Below, piece after piece: positions 10,868 to 21,735 of a stretch of 64,000 nucleotides of DNA. The notes under the pieces were generated by a model that saw nothing but the letters and a program-made list of their open reading frames with translations, searched no databases and was not told where the DNA came from. This stretch comes from Platycnemis pennipes (lineage: Eukaryota > Arthropoda > Insecta > Odonata > Platycnemididae): NCBI GenBank assembly GCA_933228895.1, contig OW121846.1, positions 48,130,107-48,194,106 on the forward strand, written 5' to 3'. The translations under genes were made by a program, and so were the position numbers. Positions within the stretch are counted from its first letter, which is position 1. Every line of letters begins with the position of its first letter.

Positions 10868-13800
10868 GGTACAGCGACACTCATTTCACTACAGGCGTGG
10901 TAACATTTACTTTAACGGCTGTAGTACTGCGATGTGGAAGGCAAGGGGAAACCACCACATTAATATCCCGAGGAGTCGCAGCTACTCCACTCTTTCCTTT
11001 ATTATCAAGACGTGATGGCACCCTCTCGAGTAAAATATTCCGGAGGTAAAATAGTCCCCCATTCGGATCTCCGGGCGGGGACTACCCGAGAGAGTACATC
11101 AGTCAAATGTGATACACTTTTTAGGGTAGGAACATGGAACGTGAGATCGCTTCGGACCTGTGGAAGACTGGAGAACCTGAAGGTAGAAATGCGAAGAATG
11201 GACCTCGACGTATTAGGAATCAGCGAAATGAAGTGGCCCGAAGAAGGAGACTTTTGGAGTGGAAGCTACAGGATTATACATACAGGATCATTAAATGGTA
11301 ATGCGGGAGTAGGGATCATGCTCAGAAAGAGTGCCGGAATGCGTGTGAAGAGCTTCCTGCGGTACAATGAAAGGATAATAATGGTGAAGATCGAGACCAA
11401 ACCTGTAGATACTGTGGTGGTGCAGGTTTACATGCCTACGACTGACTATGAAGATGAAGAAGTGGAAGACGTCTACGAAGATATCACGGAAGTTATAAAA
11501 CAGGTAAGAGGAGAAGAAAACCTAATTATTTTAGGAGACTGGAACGCTATCGTCGGCGAAGGTCAAGATGGAAGAATAACTGGAAAATACGGATTGGGAA
11601 ACCGAAACGAAAGAGGAGAAAGGCTGCTGGAGTTCTGCACTCAACATAAGTTAGTGGTTGCCAACACATTGTTTAAAAATCACAACCGCAGAAGATACAC
11701 ATGGAAAATGCCAGGAGACAGAAGAAGATGCCAAATAGACTACATTTTAGTGAAGCAGAGATTTAGAAACCAAGTGAAGGACTGCAAAAGCTACCCTGGG
11801 GCAGACATCGACAGTGACCATAATTTAGTGATGATGAAATGTCATCTAAAATTCAAGAAATTAAAGAAAACAAAGAAGAATATATGGCAAGTAGAAAAAC
11901 TAAAGGAGGCTCAACATCAGCTGGCATTTCAAAAAGCAGTGGGAAACAACATAGGAGAGAACCTGAATGAGAAATCAGTGGAAGAGCGTTGGGAAAACAT
12001 TAAATGTGGACTACAGGAAGCCGCAAAAGAAGTTCTTGGAAGAAGAAAAGTTGCCAAGAAGAAGCCATGGATCACGGAGGAAGTCTTAGAATTGATTGAA
12101 GAAAGAAGAAAGTACAAGAATGCGAAAACTGAAGAAGGGCAGCTCTGCTACAAAAGAATAAGGAACGAAATAAGTCGCAAATCAAGGAAAGCTAGAGAGC
12201 TGTGGTTGAAAAATCTTTGCGAAGATGTACAAAGCAACCTTGCACTTGGAAAGGTGGAAGCGGCCTACAGCATAGTGAGGAACCACTTCAAGGAACGGAG
12301 CGCAAGATGCAATGCCATAAGGGACAAGAATGGAGAAATTTTGATTGAAAACGAGGACAAAGTGAAGAGATGGAAAGAATATCTGGAAGAGCTATACAAT
12401 GGAAAAAATCTCAGCACAAAAGCTATTGAAGAGGAAAGCGAAGTGGAAATAGATGATATGGGGGCATCAATATTAAGATCGGAATTCGACGCTGCAGTAA
12501 GGGATCTTCGGATGAATAAGGCCTCAGGTATTGATGATGTCCCTGCAGAACTAATTAAAAATGCAGGAGAGAAGACATTAATTCATCTCTACAAAACCAT
12601 CTGCGACATGTATTCAACAGGGGAAATTCCAAGGGACTTCGAGAAAAACATCATCATTCCTATTCCCAAGAAGAAGAGAGCGGAGAAATGCGATAATTTT
12701 AGGACTATAAGCCTGACGACACATGCATCGAAGATACTGACCAGGATCATCTACAGAAGAATAGGACGAAAAGCAGAGGAGTTCCTGGATGAAGATCAAT
12801 TCGGATTCAGGAAAAGTAAGGGTACAAGGGAAGCAATATTGGCCCTTAGGCTACTTATAGAGAAGAGAATGGAGAAGAACAAACCGACGTTCATTGCATT
12901 TGTGGATTTAGAGAAGGCCTTTGACAACGTGGATTGGGATTCAATGCTTGGAATTCTGAAGGGAATTGGAGTGTCCTACAATGACCGAAGAATTATACAC
13001 AGTCTGTACAAAAACCAAGTTGCTGTGATTAAATCTGGACCCAGCTGTGAAGAGGCAAGAATAAGGAAAGGAGTGAGACAAGGCTGCGCACTGTCTCCCG
13101 TAATTTTTAATGTTTACATCGAGAGAGCCATAAATGAAGTCAAGGAGAAGTGTTCTGGAGTGAAAATCCACGGAGAAACAATCAGTATGCTACGATTCGC
13201 TGATGACATAGCTCTCATAGCAGAGACAGAGAAGGAGCTGAATAAGATGCTAACAACCATGGAAAGGCCTATGGCCAGATATCAGCTGAAGATCAATAAG
13301 AAGAAGACTAAGATATTGGTGTGCAGCAAAAGAGAAGAGGCGAAAACCAACGTTAAACTAGGAAAACAGAAACTGGAAGAGGTGAAAGAGTTCTGTTACC
13401 TGGGAAGCAGAGTAACCAACGATGGACGAAGCAAGAAAGAAATAGTGAGTAGAATAGCCCAGGCAAAGAGGGCATTCTTTCAAAAGAAGAATCTACTTAG
13501 AGCAGGAAATACAAGCATAGAAGTAAGGAAACAGTTCATCAGAACATACATCTGGAGCATTTTTCTTTACGGCAGTGAATCATGGACGATGACAGCAGCG
13601 GAGAAGAAAAGGGTAGAAGCATTTGAAATGTGGTGCTACAGAAGAATGCTGAAGATTAAATGGATCGACCGAGTAAGTAACGAGGAAGTGCTAAGAAGAG
13701 TAGGAGAAAAGAGAAGTCTGCTGACAACTCTAAAAAGAAGAAGGGAAAACTTAATCGGCCATATCTTGAGACACGACGGCCTGATGAAGACTATCGTCGA

Positions 13801-13975
13801 GGGAAAAGTGAACGGGAAGATTGGAAAAGGCAGGCCTCGTATGAGATATATGGAACAAGTTGTGAAGAGTGTAAAAGAGAAGAATTACGTCACAATGAAA
13901 AGGTAGGCCGATAGAAGAATCGAGTGGAAAGCTGCGTCAAACCAATCCTAGGATTGTTGACCAATGATGATGATG
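10856..13975 (+). mobile_element. Near full-length RTE-like non-LTR retrotransposon
   Basis: It comprises a leader of about 155 bases, a single 964-residue endonuclease-reverse transcriptase ORF, a very short 3' region (AACCAATCCTAGGATTGTTG) and an ATGATGATG tail. One ORF plus a tiny 3' untranslated region ending in a short tandem repeat is typical of RTE-clade LINEs. Three further fragments in the window share the same 3' end. The true 5' limit is uncertain because the flanking inverted repeat could be extra leader sequence. Confidence 0.8.
11012..13906 (+). CDS. LINE endonuclease-reverse transcriptase (RTE-like), unbroken ORF
   Basis: The 964-residue protein would nick target DNA and reverse-transcribe its own RNA at the nick. 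The N-terminal APE-type endonuclease is complete: TWNVRS at residues 41-46, SEMKW at 71-75, GDWN at 175-178, QIDYIL at 241-246 and SDH at 268-270. The reverse transcriptase follows, with the first catalytic aspartate in FVDLEKAFDNVDW near 630, GVRQGCALSPV near 690 and FADD near 729. All the usual catalytic residues are present. The C-terminal region (GSESWTM, EMWCYRRMLKIKW, GHILRHDG, GRPRMRY) is typical of arthropod copies. The ORF stops at a TAG, but 14 further codons (ADRRIEWKAASNQS) remain open beyond it. One other copy also has a stop there and one has a sense codon. The start at 11012 is the first Met of the frame; another could be used. Confidence 0.9.
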   Translation: MMAPSRVKYSGGKIVPHSDLRAGTTRESTSVKCDTLFRVGTWNVRSLRTCGRLENLKVEMRRMDLDVLGISEMKWPEEGDFWSGSYRIIHTGSLNGNAGVGIMLRKSAGMRVKSFLRYNERIIMVKIETKPVDTVVVQVYMPTTDYEDEEVEDVYEDITEVIKQVRGEENLIILGDWNAIVGEGQDGRITGKYGLGNRNERGERLLEFCTQHKLVVANTLFKNHNRRRYTWKMPGDRRRCQIDYILVKQRFRNQVKDCKSYPGADIDSDHNLVMMKCHLKFKKLKKTKKNIWQVEKLKEAQHQLAFQKAVGNNIGENLNEKSVEERWENIKCGLQEAAKEVLGRRKVAKKKPWITEEVLELIEERRKYKNAKTEEGQLCYKRIRNEISRKSRKARELWLKNLCEDVQSNLALGKVEAAYSIVRNHFKERSARCNAIRDKNGEILIENEDKVKRWKEYLEELYNGKNLSTKAIEEESEVEIDDMGASILRSEFDAAVRDLRMNKASGIDDVPAELIKNAGEKTLIHLYKTICDMYSTGEIPRDFEKNIIIPIPKKKRAEKCDNFRTISLTTHASKILTRIIYRRIGRKAEEFLDEDQFGFRKSKGTREAILALRLLIEKRMEKNKPTFIAFVDLEKAFDNVDWDSMLGILKGIGVSYNDRRIIHSLYKNQVAVIKSGPSCEEARIRKGVRQGCALSPVIFNVYIERAINEVKEKCSGVKIHGETISMLRFADDIALIAETEKELNKMLTTMERPMARYQLKINKKKTKILVCSKREEAKTNVKLGKQKLEEVKEFCYLGSRVTNDGRSKKEIVSRIAQAKRAFFQKKNLLRAGNTSIEVRKQFIRTYIWSIFLYGSESWTMTAAEKKRVEAFEMWCYRRMLKIKWIDRVSNEEVLRRVGEKRSLLTTLKRRRENLIGHILRHDGLMKTIVEGKVNGKIGKGRPRMRYMEQVVKSVKEKNYVTMKR

Positions 13976-14101
13976 ACCACTGTGATCTCCACGTTCAATC
14001 ACATGAAGAAGAGCTGCTGCCCTCTCCTCCGGGAGATGAGAAGCGTAATTTTTTTAGGCCTCCCATCGCCAAGTCACGGCATCGACACAGGTTCTGTATT
14101 T
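13975..14101. repeat. Right arm of inverted repeat flanking the RTE-like element
   Basis: It begins immediately after the ATGATG tail of the LINE and is the reverse complement of 10742-10867. By-eye differences between the arms are modest, including a few substitutions and short indels such as TTTTTTTAGG versus TTTTTGGCGG. Confidence 0.8.
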
Positions 14102-14706
14102 TTCATAGGCGTATCTTACCTAGGAATAACCAATACTCCCACAGAATGCCGTCGCTTTTTGTCCACGTCTGCTTATTCGACGAGTAAACTCGCTTATCTC
14201 GCAGCTAACCTATATATCTAGAGGTCCACCCATCATCCGCAACCCTAGGGACGCACTCGGTGGCTTTAAGCTTAGCAGCGAATAATGACAATGACGGGAG
14301 AATAATTTTGAATTAATATAATAACCGTCTTCATTCAGGGAGTAGAGAAAAACTTCACCATTTTTTACCTATTTTTGCTATTCTCCTTCAACAAGCATAA
14401 GGAATGCAATAATAGTAAAAATAGTTACCAGAGCTCAACATATGAGGTACCATCTCTATGAACGTATGCGCCCATCCATTCACTTGTAAAATTGAGGAAT
14501 GCATTTCCATTATCAGATTACATTTTATTTAAATAAAAAGAAAGTGGTCATTCTGTAGTTCCAATCGGTTTATTGATGTGTAGTATCGGTATTACGTATC
14601 GGTTTATCAGTATTGGTCTTAAATTTTTTTTTTCATTTCACACTAAAGGACATTATCAATTTATTTATTTATCAAGTCAGCCAGATAAATGTAGAACTTA
14701 CTCACC
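14102..14706. other. Non-coding stretch
   Basis: AT-rich sequence without a supported feature. Confidence 0.4.
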
Positions 14707-15114
14707 CTATAACAGCATGAACTGAGACTTGGTTTTGAAGGTCGGCATTTTGGTTCTGTTTTCTAGTTTTTCCAGTAAGGTTTTTTCCTAATTGTCTCTC
14801 GTTGTTGCGGATGCCAATGAAGCTTGGGTTTCTTCATTCAAAGCTCTTTCCACTGCTTGCGTGTGACAAGGAAAATAAGAGTTCCCAAGTTGAACGTTGC
14901 TCAAGTAATTCTCGAATATCTTCAGTCTTGTTTTACGAAAGTCACGGGGTTCGGTGTCCTAGTCCCATTTGATTAGTTACTTGTAGTCTTCTGGATGAAA
15001 TTAAAATCTATTAGGTAATTCAAATGTTCTTGTATTTTCAGTCGCACGTGTATTTCTTTGTGCCTCTAAAATTTTCTTCCACGTATCTCTTCGTACTTGC
15101 TCTCGATGGTCATC
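14707..15114 (-). pseudogene. Decayed coding remnant, unidentified family
   Basis: Reading the minus strand from 15114 in one frame gives about 135 codons interrupted only by four stops before the final one. The peptide is clearly protein-like: DTWKKILEAQRNTR, then EPRDFRKTRLKIFENYL, then FPCHTQAVERALNEETQAS, then KTLLEKLENRTKMPTF. The frame is conserved across all stops, so these are point mutations in a former coding sequence. From memory, a PCHTQ-VER block followed by a MP-F-K block recurs in arthropod hypothetical proteins often associated with repeats, but I cannot assign a function. Confidence 0.5.
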
Positions 15115-15707
15115 ATTAATTTATTATTATTATCATCGTTATTGGGAGGAGTAAATTTTCTGGGTGCCCGAAAAACCTATTTCTCCGAAAAAGAGGATCA
15201 ATGACTCTTTTAAGATCTTCCGGTAGAATACTTGACCAATTTATTAGTTTATATAATATACAGCACCGTCGTGTATACTATGTAAACCCCAAGAGACAAT
15301 ACAAATAAAAATCTATCACGTTTTGTATGACAGATCTGACTAACGAGTAAGAATAACTAATTAATTTTTACCATGTTTTTGGCATAAGGAGATAATATCT
15401 ACCATCGTGTAATGTGATATTTACGAAAAAAGGGCTTGCTGTGTGGAAAATAAAAAAATTATAACCAGTTTTCGTTTCTATATTTCATGAAATAATAATG
15501 GCAAGCTTTTTTATTGTGTTTTAACCATATATTCTATGATAATTAGAATTTAATATAATATTCTTTTATTTCAATACCTGGGAAGTAACTTTATCAGTGT
15601 TATAATATTTTCTAAAATAATCATGAAACCCTAGCCGCTCACGTCTTAAGAGTACCCATTTGAAGTTACTATAAAAGCTATACAGAATCATTTCTCTATA
15701 TTTACAG
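15115..15707. other. Non-coding stretch, intron-like
   Basis: AT-rich sequence ending in a good 3' splice site (TTTCTCTATATTTACAG, ending at 15707) that introduces the next exon. Confidence 0.35.
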
Positions 15708-15824
15708 ATCTTACAGCATTCTTTGAGTTCCTTCTCGATGCCTTTGCGGGAGAATATACGCAGTCTCTGCCAAATTTAGTATTTGCACTGGAAAATGCTC
15801 TTCGTGCATATTTAAACAGCTGTG
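15708..15824 (+). CDS. Internal coding exon of an unidentified gene
   Basis: A 117-base segment is bounded by a strong acceptor (pyrimidine tract plus TTTACAG) and a consensus donor (GTAAGA at 15825). Only one frame is open throughout. It enters two bases into a codon and leaves after the first base of a codon. The peptide LTAFFEFLLDAFAGEY then SLPNLVFALENALRAYL is amphipathic and helix-like, with normal amino-acid use and no repeats. It looks like an all-helical domain of a conserved protein, but I cannot name the family. Two downstream segments (from 16211 and 17134) have acceptors and matching phase and could be terminal exons. Confidence 0.6.
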
Positions 15825-16210
15825 GTAAGAGATTAATTTTCTTTACATCAGTGAATATATTCTATATTATAATTTATCACGTTAGAAAATTAATCCTAGA
15901 GGTTTGTGCTATCCATCCTCTACAAAATTTAAAAAGAGCTACCAATAGACGTGGAACCTACTAAAAAACACCTATAAATAGACACATTAAGCCATATTGC
16001 GCTCTACCGTGATTTATTAGTTCTAATTTATATTAAACAATAGTATTTAAAAAATAATCTGCTTGGTAAAATGTCAAGCAACTGATTGATACCTTCAATG
16101 CAATAGGTACATTAGAAACTAAAACAATGTGAATTTAAAAATTTATTCACTTATCTAACTTAACATAAGCTAACCATAAGTATTTATTCCTGTCTTCTTT
16201 CTCTTGACAG

Positions 16211-16236
16211 AAGGCGATACACTGGTAAAGGTTTAA
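16211..16236 (+). CDS. Candidate terminal exon A
   Basis: A very strong acceptor (TCTTCTTTCTCTTGACAG) ends at 16210. Joined in phase to the exon ending at 15824, it adds a Glu and GDTLVKV before a TAA at 16234-16236. The tiny coding length makes this uncertain. Confidence 0.25.
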
Positions 16237-17133
16237 GAGGCAATATAAATGATGGTGCTTAACTATTAATGCAACCACAAATACACCTTTATTCATGGGG
16301 AACATCTACGAGGCATTTGTTGGTGGAAGTGACAGGAGGTAAGTAAATGACCTCTAGAAAATGGATCAATTGCTTACACTGAAGCCTCCAAAAGGTAAAA
16401 TTAATTCCACGTTTAAAAATATTTCTCATAACAGTGGACATTCTTCAAATAGCTATTTATATTGATGTCCACTAAAAACCCCCAACGCTAGCACTATTTC
16501 ATAAGGTTTTATTTCATTTCATACATAATGCAGAGTGCTTTTACAGACTCAGTATAAAACTCGTAATTTTTCCTTTCAGGTGTAAGGACCCATTCCTCCA
16601 TGAAAGTTGGTGTTTAATATTTTGGTAGTGGGCTATACATAGTGAGATAGTCATTCCTGAAATGGGGAAAAGTAGGTGAATCACGAATGTACAATGTTAG
16701 TGTTCGTAAGTACCTTTATTTTGTTCTTTCTGAACTTTTTACATAAATAAAAGCTTGAAGGCATTATTTTGCATGACTCTGGGTTTATCCTCACATTTAA
16801 AAATTCTATATCAATCGTTCTTCTATTGAAGTTTTATCAGGGCAGACATTGAATAGTTCTATATTTCAAGATATATAGCGCAAATTGCTGAGGACGTAAA
16901 TTCATAAATCTATGGGAAATAAGGTAAATATATCAAATAAACCCTCTTTAATTCTTTGTGATTTTAGGTTAACACACCTCATTGTATGGTTTTCTTATTC
17001 TATTTTTGCCCATATTGGCTGGAAATACAATTATATTTTCTTATCAAGTAAAGATTTGTAAATTATAATATTATTTTAATTTGGACAATATGTTGATATT
17101 TCACACTGTGCTATTAAATATCTTTTTTTCCAG

Positions 17134-17183
17134 AAGAAGCAATTAGTTTGGGTAATGAAGTTTATGCGAGGAAGGAAAATTGA
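17134..17183 (+). CDS. Candidate terminal exon B
   Basis: The acceptor TCTTTTTTTCCAG ends at 17133. In phase with the exon at 15708-15824 it would add about 16 residues (including EAISLGNEVYARKEN) and stop at TGA 17181-17183. It is an alternative to candidate A; either or both may be chance. Confidence 0.25.
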
Positions 17184-17869
17184 ACAGAGAAGAAAATCGT
17201 AATCTTTACTAGTCACCTAACTAAAGCAAGATAATATGCGATTAGATAAAAGGATTTCGATGTCTAAGAATTGTTTCGATATATTTTAGTAGAACTAAAA
17301 TATATCAAGCTACAAAAATCAGGCTCGAATGAGAACAGGCAAGGTAAGACACCAGATGAATATAGTTTGTATCCACAACTTAATGTTGATTCTGCACTCA
17401 TTCGTACATTGGATGTAGTAGTTTTCTAAGTTCCGCTACTCCTTTGTGGAAATCTTTTCCCTCTATCTTATATAAGCCATGCTGACTTAGCCGATGGACT
17501 TATATGTCAACAGTAGCTACTATTGCAAAATGAGGCGATTTCAGGAGCCCATAATGGGATGCTCGACGATTTCATATCAGTGTTTTCTTAATAAAGTTCT
17601 TGATCACTCCAACACAACATCTATGCTTCACTTAACTTTCATTTATTTATACGTCACTGTACAAAGTTAATGCCACTACCAGTGTTCAGTCAAGACATGT
17701 TTATTTTTTTCCATTTTAAATTTATGGTATTTTATTCATTCTTAAGGCAAATCCGAAAGAAATTGCCTACTAGGTTTCTTTCGAAGAAATTACTCGCTTG
17801 GTTTTTCATGAATATGTTGGTCGATTATTTCACTAATTTTGCTCTCAAAATATAAATTGTTTTTAACAT

Positions 17870-18712
17870 GTCAAATCACTTATTATGAAATATTTTATAG
17901 TGTTATCAAAATTTTTAATCACTATTATTAAAAGTCGTGATGTGCAGTTTCTGCTTACTGCTTTCTTACATGCATTACACTTCACAAAAGTTTTGTTTCC
18001 TGTGCAATTACCCTGACATCGAGCGTGCTTTTCTTGTTTCTCATCTTTCTCAAAAACTTCATTTGGGATAGCTACGCAGGCATTTTTAATCAGGGTTGTT
18101 GTGTAATTTAAAGCGAGCTCTTCCACGAGCTGTCGAAGAAAATCTCTCCTTTTAATTTTCTTCTCATTCAGAGAATTGTACAATACGCAAGCATTTATTC
18201 CTGCCAAATCCAACAAGCTATAAAACGCGTGAACTGGCTAACGTCTGGATGGTGACTTGATGGAACATTTGAGAGGCATTTGATCCACTACGTGCACTCC
18301 ATATCTGGAGCTTTTATAAAATGTTACGGAGTCTAGCTTCTTTCTGCTACGAATCTCAATTATGACATCAGGATGCATACTGATTACAAGGAGAAAATTT
18401 TGTTTTCTTTTTTCATCTGATAAATTGTCAAAGAGATGTCACCATTCTTCACTAACATTGTGCTGTATAACTTACCTTTCGCCTTCTTGACGCATAGTGG
18501 AATTTCCCTGTGAGTTCTGTTTATGGTACCGACAATACTCGTATCATTTTCCTTCAAAGATTCACAGAGAGACTAGGAGGTGTAAAAATTGACACGTGAC
18601 AATCCCCCTCTAACTAAAAAATGTTCCATCAATTTCTTCACAACAAAGTCACAAAGGCCCTCACTCGTGGGTCTATTGTCTTCTCTTCCAGGGTATTGGA
18701 TTTCTGCATCGG
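17870..18712 (-). pseudogene. piggyBac-type transposase remnant, second family
   Basis: Minus-strand reading gives successive piggyBac blocks in order: YPGREDNRPTSEG, GLCDFVVKKLM, SIVGTINRTHREIP, the catalytic-region block RYGVHVVDQM, then FYSLLDLAGINACVLYNSL and FLRQLVEELALNY. A C-terminal cysteine-rich segment follows (CQGNCTGNKTFVKCNACKKAV), like the zinc-binding C-terminus of piggyBac transposases. Several stops and frame changes interrupt the N-terminal two thirds; the last 117 codons (17863-18216) are open. In the block usually written GVDxxDQ the first Asp is His. It is unrelated in detail to the element at 33925-38114. Confidence 0.75.
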
Positions 18713-20466
18713 CATTCATTCATTCATGCAGTTCAGGGATTTTATAACGTTAATGAATTACATTTCTTCGCCCTTACCCCTTTTTGTAATTTTATTAAAA
18801 AGTACATATTAAAGAATCTACCAATTAAATCAACTACTCTTTTCAATCAACCCTAATATCTTGAGACGCCTATCTACGAGTCTTTAAACTGATCGTATTT
18901 CTTATGGATATCATGACCGATAATGTATAGGTGTGCTAATTGGTAAATGATTGAGTCACGTAGTCACTTTGTGGTCTTCTTTTTTTAAATTAATTCTCAA
19001 CTAAATGCCAAGAACACGCTTTTTGTGTGCTTGTATACCGAAGGTTGAAGGGGTGGATCGTAGGGCTTCTAGAATCGTCGGGCTGTTAAAGAAGGCTATC
19101 ATGAGTTGGTGACGGTTTGCGGAATGGAGGTCACAGTTTTAGTCAGCTTAATAAATTCTCTAACAATCGTAAGCAAACTCAAACCGACCACGTGATACCC
19201 GTGGATTCTCGGCATCAATGGCATTCCTCTCCTATATTTACCGCCTTGTGAATGTTCCTCTATACCGAGAAAATTTTCAAAAAGAATTAAATATGATAAA
19301 GCAAATGCTACTGTTAACGAATAAATACCATACGGGATTAAATGAACATTTATATATAAAAATGCTGCCAACAATCGATTAGATTAGCATGAGCATTAAT
19401 TTCCCTATCGTAATTGAGCATTGGCAGAATTTGGTAATTTCCCGTGGCCAATTGTAGGAGGTCGTTTATTTTATTTATTGTTGTTGTAATTGATAAAACG
19501 CTTTTCTTTCCTAGGTGAGCAAGTTTGGATGTGGGTAAAGAGCATTCAATAATAATAATCTTCTGAAGGAATCTCTTTGGAATGTGGCTCTTGTTATACC
19601 ATTTTTACTCGTTAGAATTTCACCTGTAGTAGCTATAACGGAAATTTCCTCGTATGAAAGTTCATGCACATGACAATTTCGTAAATAATACTTCGCATTG
19701 TATTCTCATAAATTCTTATTGCAGATATCAGGGAACTAATATTCCAAGCATGATAGCTGGCCGGAAACGAACAGGGAAATTCCAATACTATGCTACTATG
19801 TGCTTGGTTCCAAAAAGCACGCGTGTATCAGACGGCGTAAACAAAGCATTTTACCATCGAAACCGTTGGGTCTGTCAGGAATTTCCCGTGGAACAGTATG
19901 TGTCATCGATGCATACCGATGCGCCACTATGTGTCCTTTAAGAGAAGAAAATTCATGGATATAATTTGCATGATCATTCGCCACTAAAACGACTCTAATC
20001 GGAAACTATTTCAAATAATCACCTGAATTTAACGCAAACTATGCTTGATGATAATATGCATTTGGTCATTTGCCGGATCAAATGGTCTCTAGCATAAACC
20101 CCTTTACCATAGCACGGTGTATTAACTTTTCCGTGCAACCTATGCTCTACTTTCAGCACTCACTTTTCTCTTCGCAAATTATGTTTATATTTTTTTGGTG
20201 ATGCTCTCTATCAGATGAAATAATTCTTGTCTGCTTTGAATCAATTAATCTGCCTTGGCCGGCAAAAAACCTCACCCTCTGGATGGAAGGCCAGTGGGTG
20301 ACCAGAACACCATCACGATCCCCTCCACCTTCCATCTTTATTTTGCATTCGTGGATTCAGTACGTTATGTCCTCCTCTGTCCATATTCTTGCCGAAAGAA
20401 CAATATGAGGCATGAAATATCTTAAATTGATGATCAATTTTTCTGCTTAATGAGCAGTAAATGTAT
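18713..20466. other. Non-coding stretch
   Basis: A 95-residue frame at 19654-19941 lies behind an acceptor-like TTCTTATTGCAG (ends near 19722), but the peptide is not recognisable. Nothing else is supported. Confidence 0.35.
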
Positions 20467-20700
20467 TACAGTGGACTTGGAAATTTTTAAGACGTTAAGA
20501 TATGATTAAGAAATCAAATAATGCAATAATTCGAAATAAATATTTAAAGATAAACATTGCTCTATTTAATGATTGAACGAAAAACATTTTTTCCGCAAGG
20601 ACGGGTCGATTCTGTTTTCCGATTCCACGGATTCCAAATAGAATAGAGAATCGGAGATTCGAGGTACCAAATCGGTCCCACGATTTTCACGAACGAGTGA
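20467..20700. repeat. Direct repeat A, copy 1
   Basis: It starts TACAGTGGACTTGGAAATTT and contains GGACGGGTCGATTCTG and CGATTCCACGGATTCC. It matches 21527-21735 in order and orientation with moderate divergence. Confidence 0.65.
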
Positions 20701-20750
20701 TACACCTGTTAAGTAATCAATAAAATTATGAAGATGTGAATCTCCTAAAG

Positions 20751-20985
20751 AAAGGATGAAAACATGCTTCAAATTTTTCCGTCTCTATTTCTACCTGGAG
20801 ATTTTGGAAGTTGATTGTAACTTGACCCTCAACTCTTTTAGACCGAATATATTTATTTTTGATGTCCACAGAAACACGGTGATAAATTTATTCTGCGATA
20901 ATTAGGGCCATGCCAAGAGAGTGATAGATGTAGAGGAGTAATGATGACAAGAAACAAATGAGTTATGTCGATAATATGATTGGAT
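20751..20985. repeat. Tandem repeat B, unit 1
   Basis: A unit of about 237 bases starts GGATGAAAACATG and ends TTATGTCGATAATATGATT. It is followed immediately by unit 2. Confidence 0.7.
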
Positions 20986-21228
20986 GAAAAAGGATGAAAA
21001 CATGGTTCACCCTTTCCCGTCTCCATTTGCTACTAGCAGGTTTCGGAAGTTGATAGCAACGTTGCCCTTTACTCTTTATCACGGAATGGACTTATTTTTT
21101 GTGTCCGCGAGAGAACGCATATAAGTTCATTCTGCAACGTTAGGGGACATGCCAAAGAAGAGATCGTTGTGGAGGAATAAAGAATACAAGAAGCAAATGA
21201 GCTATGTCGATAATATCATTAAATGGAG
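20986..21228. repeat. Tandem repeat B, unit 2
   Basis: It has the same blocks in the same order as unit 1: GGATGAAAACATGGTTC, then GGAAGTTGATAGCAAC, then GGGGACATGCCAAAGAAG, then CTATGTCGATAATATCATT. It is diverged by many substitutions, so the duplication is old. Confidence 0.7.
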
Positions 21229-21526
21229 ACTATGACAGCAGATGTCGAGGCTGAAATATCACTAAGAAGCTATTTAGCAGCTTATTCTACCGAGTCGTCA
21301 AGAAATGCGTCCCCAACACTTTGTGTGGGTGGTTGACTCATCAACATTATCACTTTGCTTTCGCTAGACATGGTATCAGAGCTGTGGCGTCAGCATACCC
21401 CTAACACTCCATGAGGGGGAGGTCCAGCAGTAATTATCGGACACACCTGTGCTCTTTCGATCCCAAAGAAAACACTCTTCCTCCCCCGGCACCTATCATA
21501 AAACAACCACGCATGATGGTTTAGGT

Positions 21527-21735
21527 GTACAGTGGACTTGGAAATTTTGAACACTTTAGGATACCATCAACACGCTGAATGTTGCGAAAATTCGAAAAAA
21601 ACATATAAGATATAGGTTACTCTATTAGTGATTGATCAAAATACTTGTTTTTCGATAAGGATGGGTCGCTCCTATTTCCGATTCTCGATTCCACCGATCC
21701 TCAAAGGGATGTAAAATTGAAGATTCGAAGAATTC
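21527..21735. repeat. Direct repeat A, copy 2
   Basis: It matches 20467-20700. The two A copies bracket the B tandem pair and about 300 bases of extra sequence. Confidence 0.65.

Larger units (their letters stand above)
15825..17860. other. Non-coding, intron-like DNA
   Basis: AT-rich with no supported gene apart from the two weak exon candidates. Confidence 0.4.

Noticed and set aside
19654..19941. 95-residue frame behind an acceptor-like site as a host exon
   Set aside because: The peptide is not recognisable and has mixed, chance-like composition; other phases at the same acceptor stop at once.
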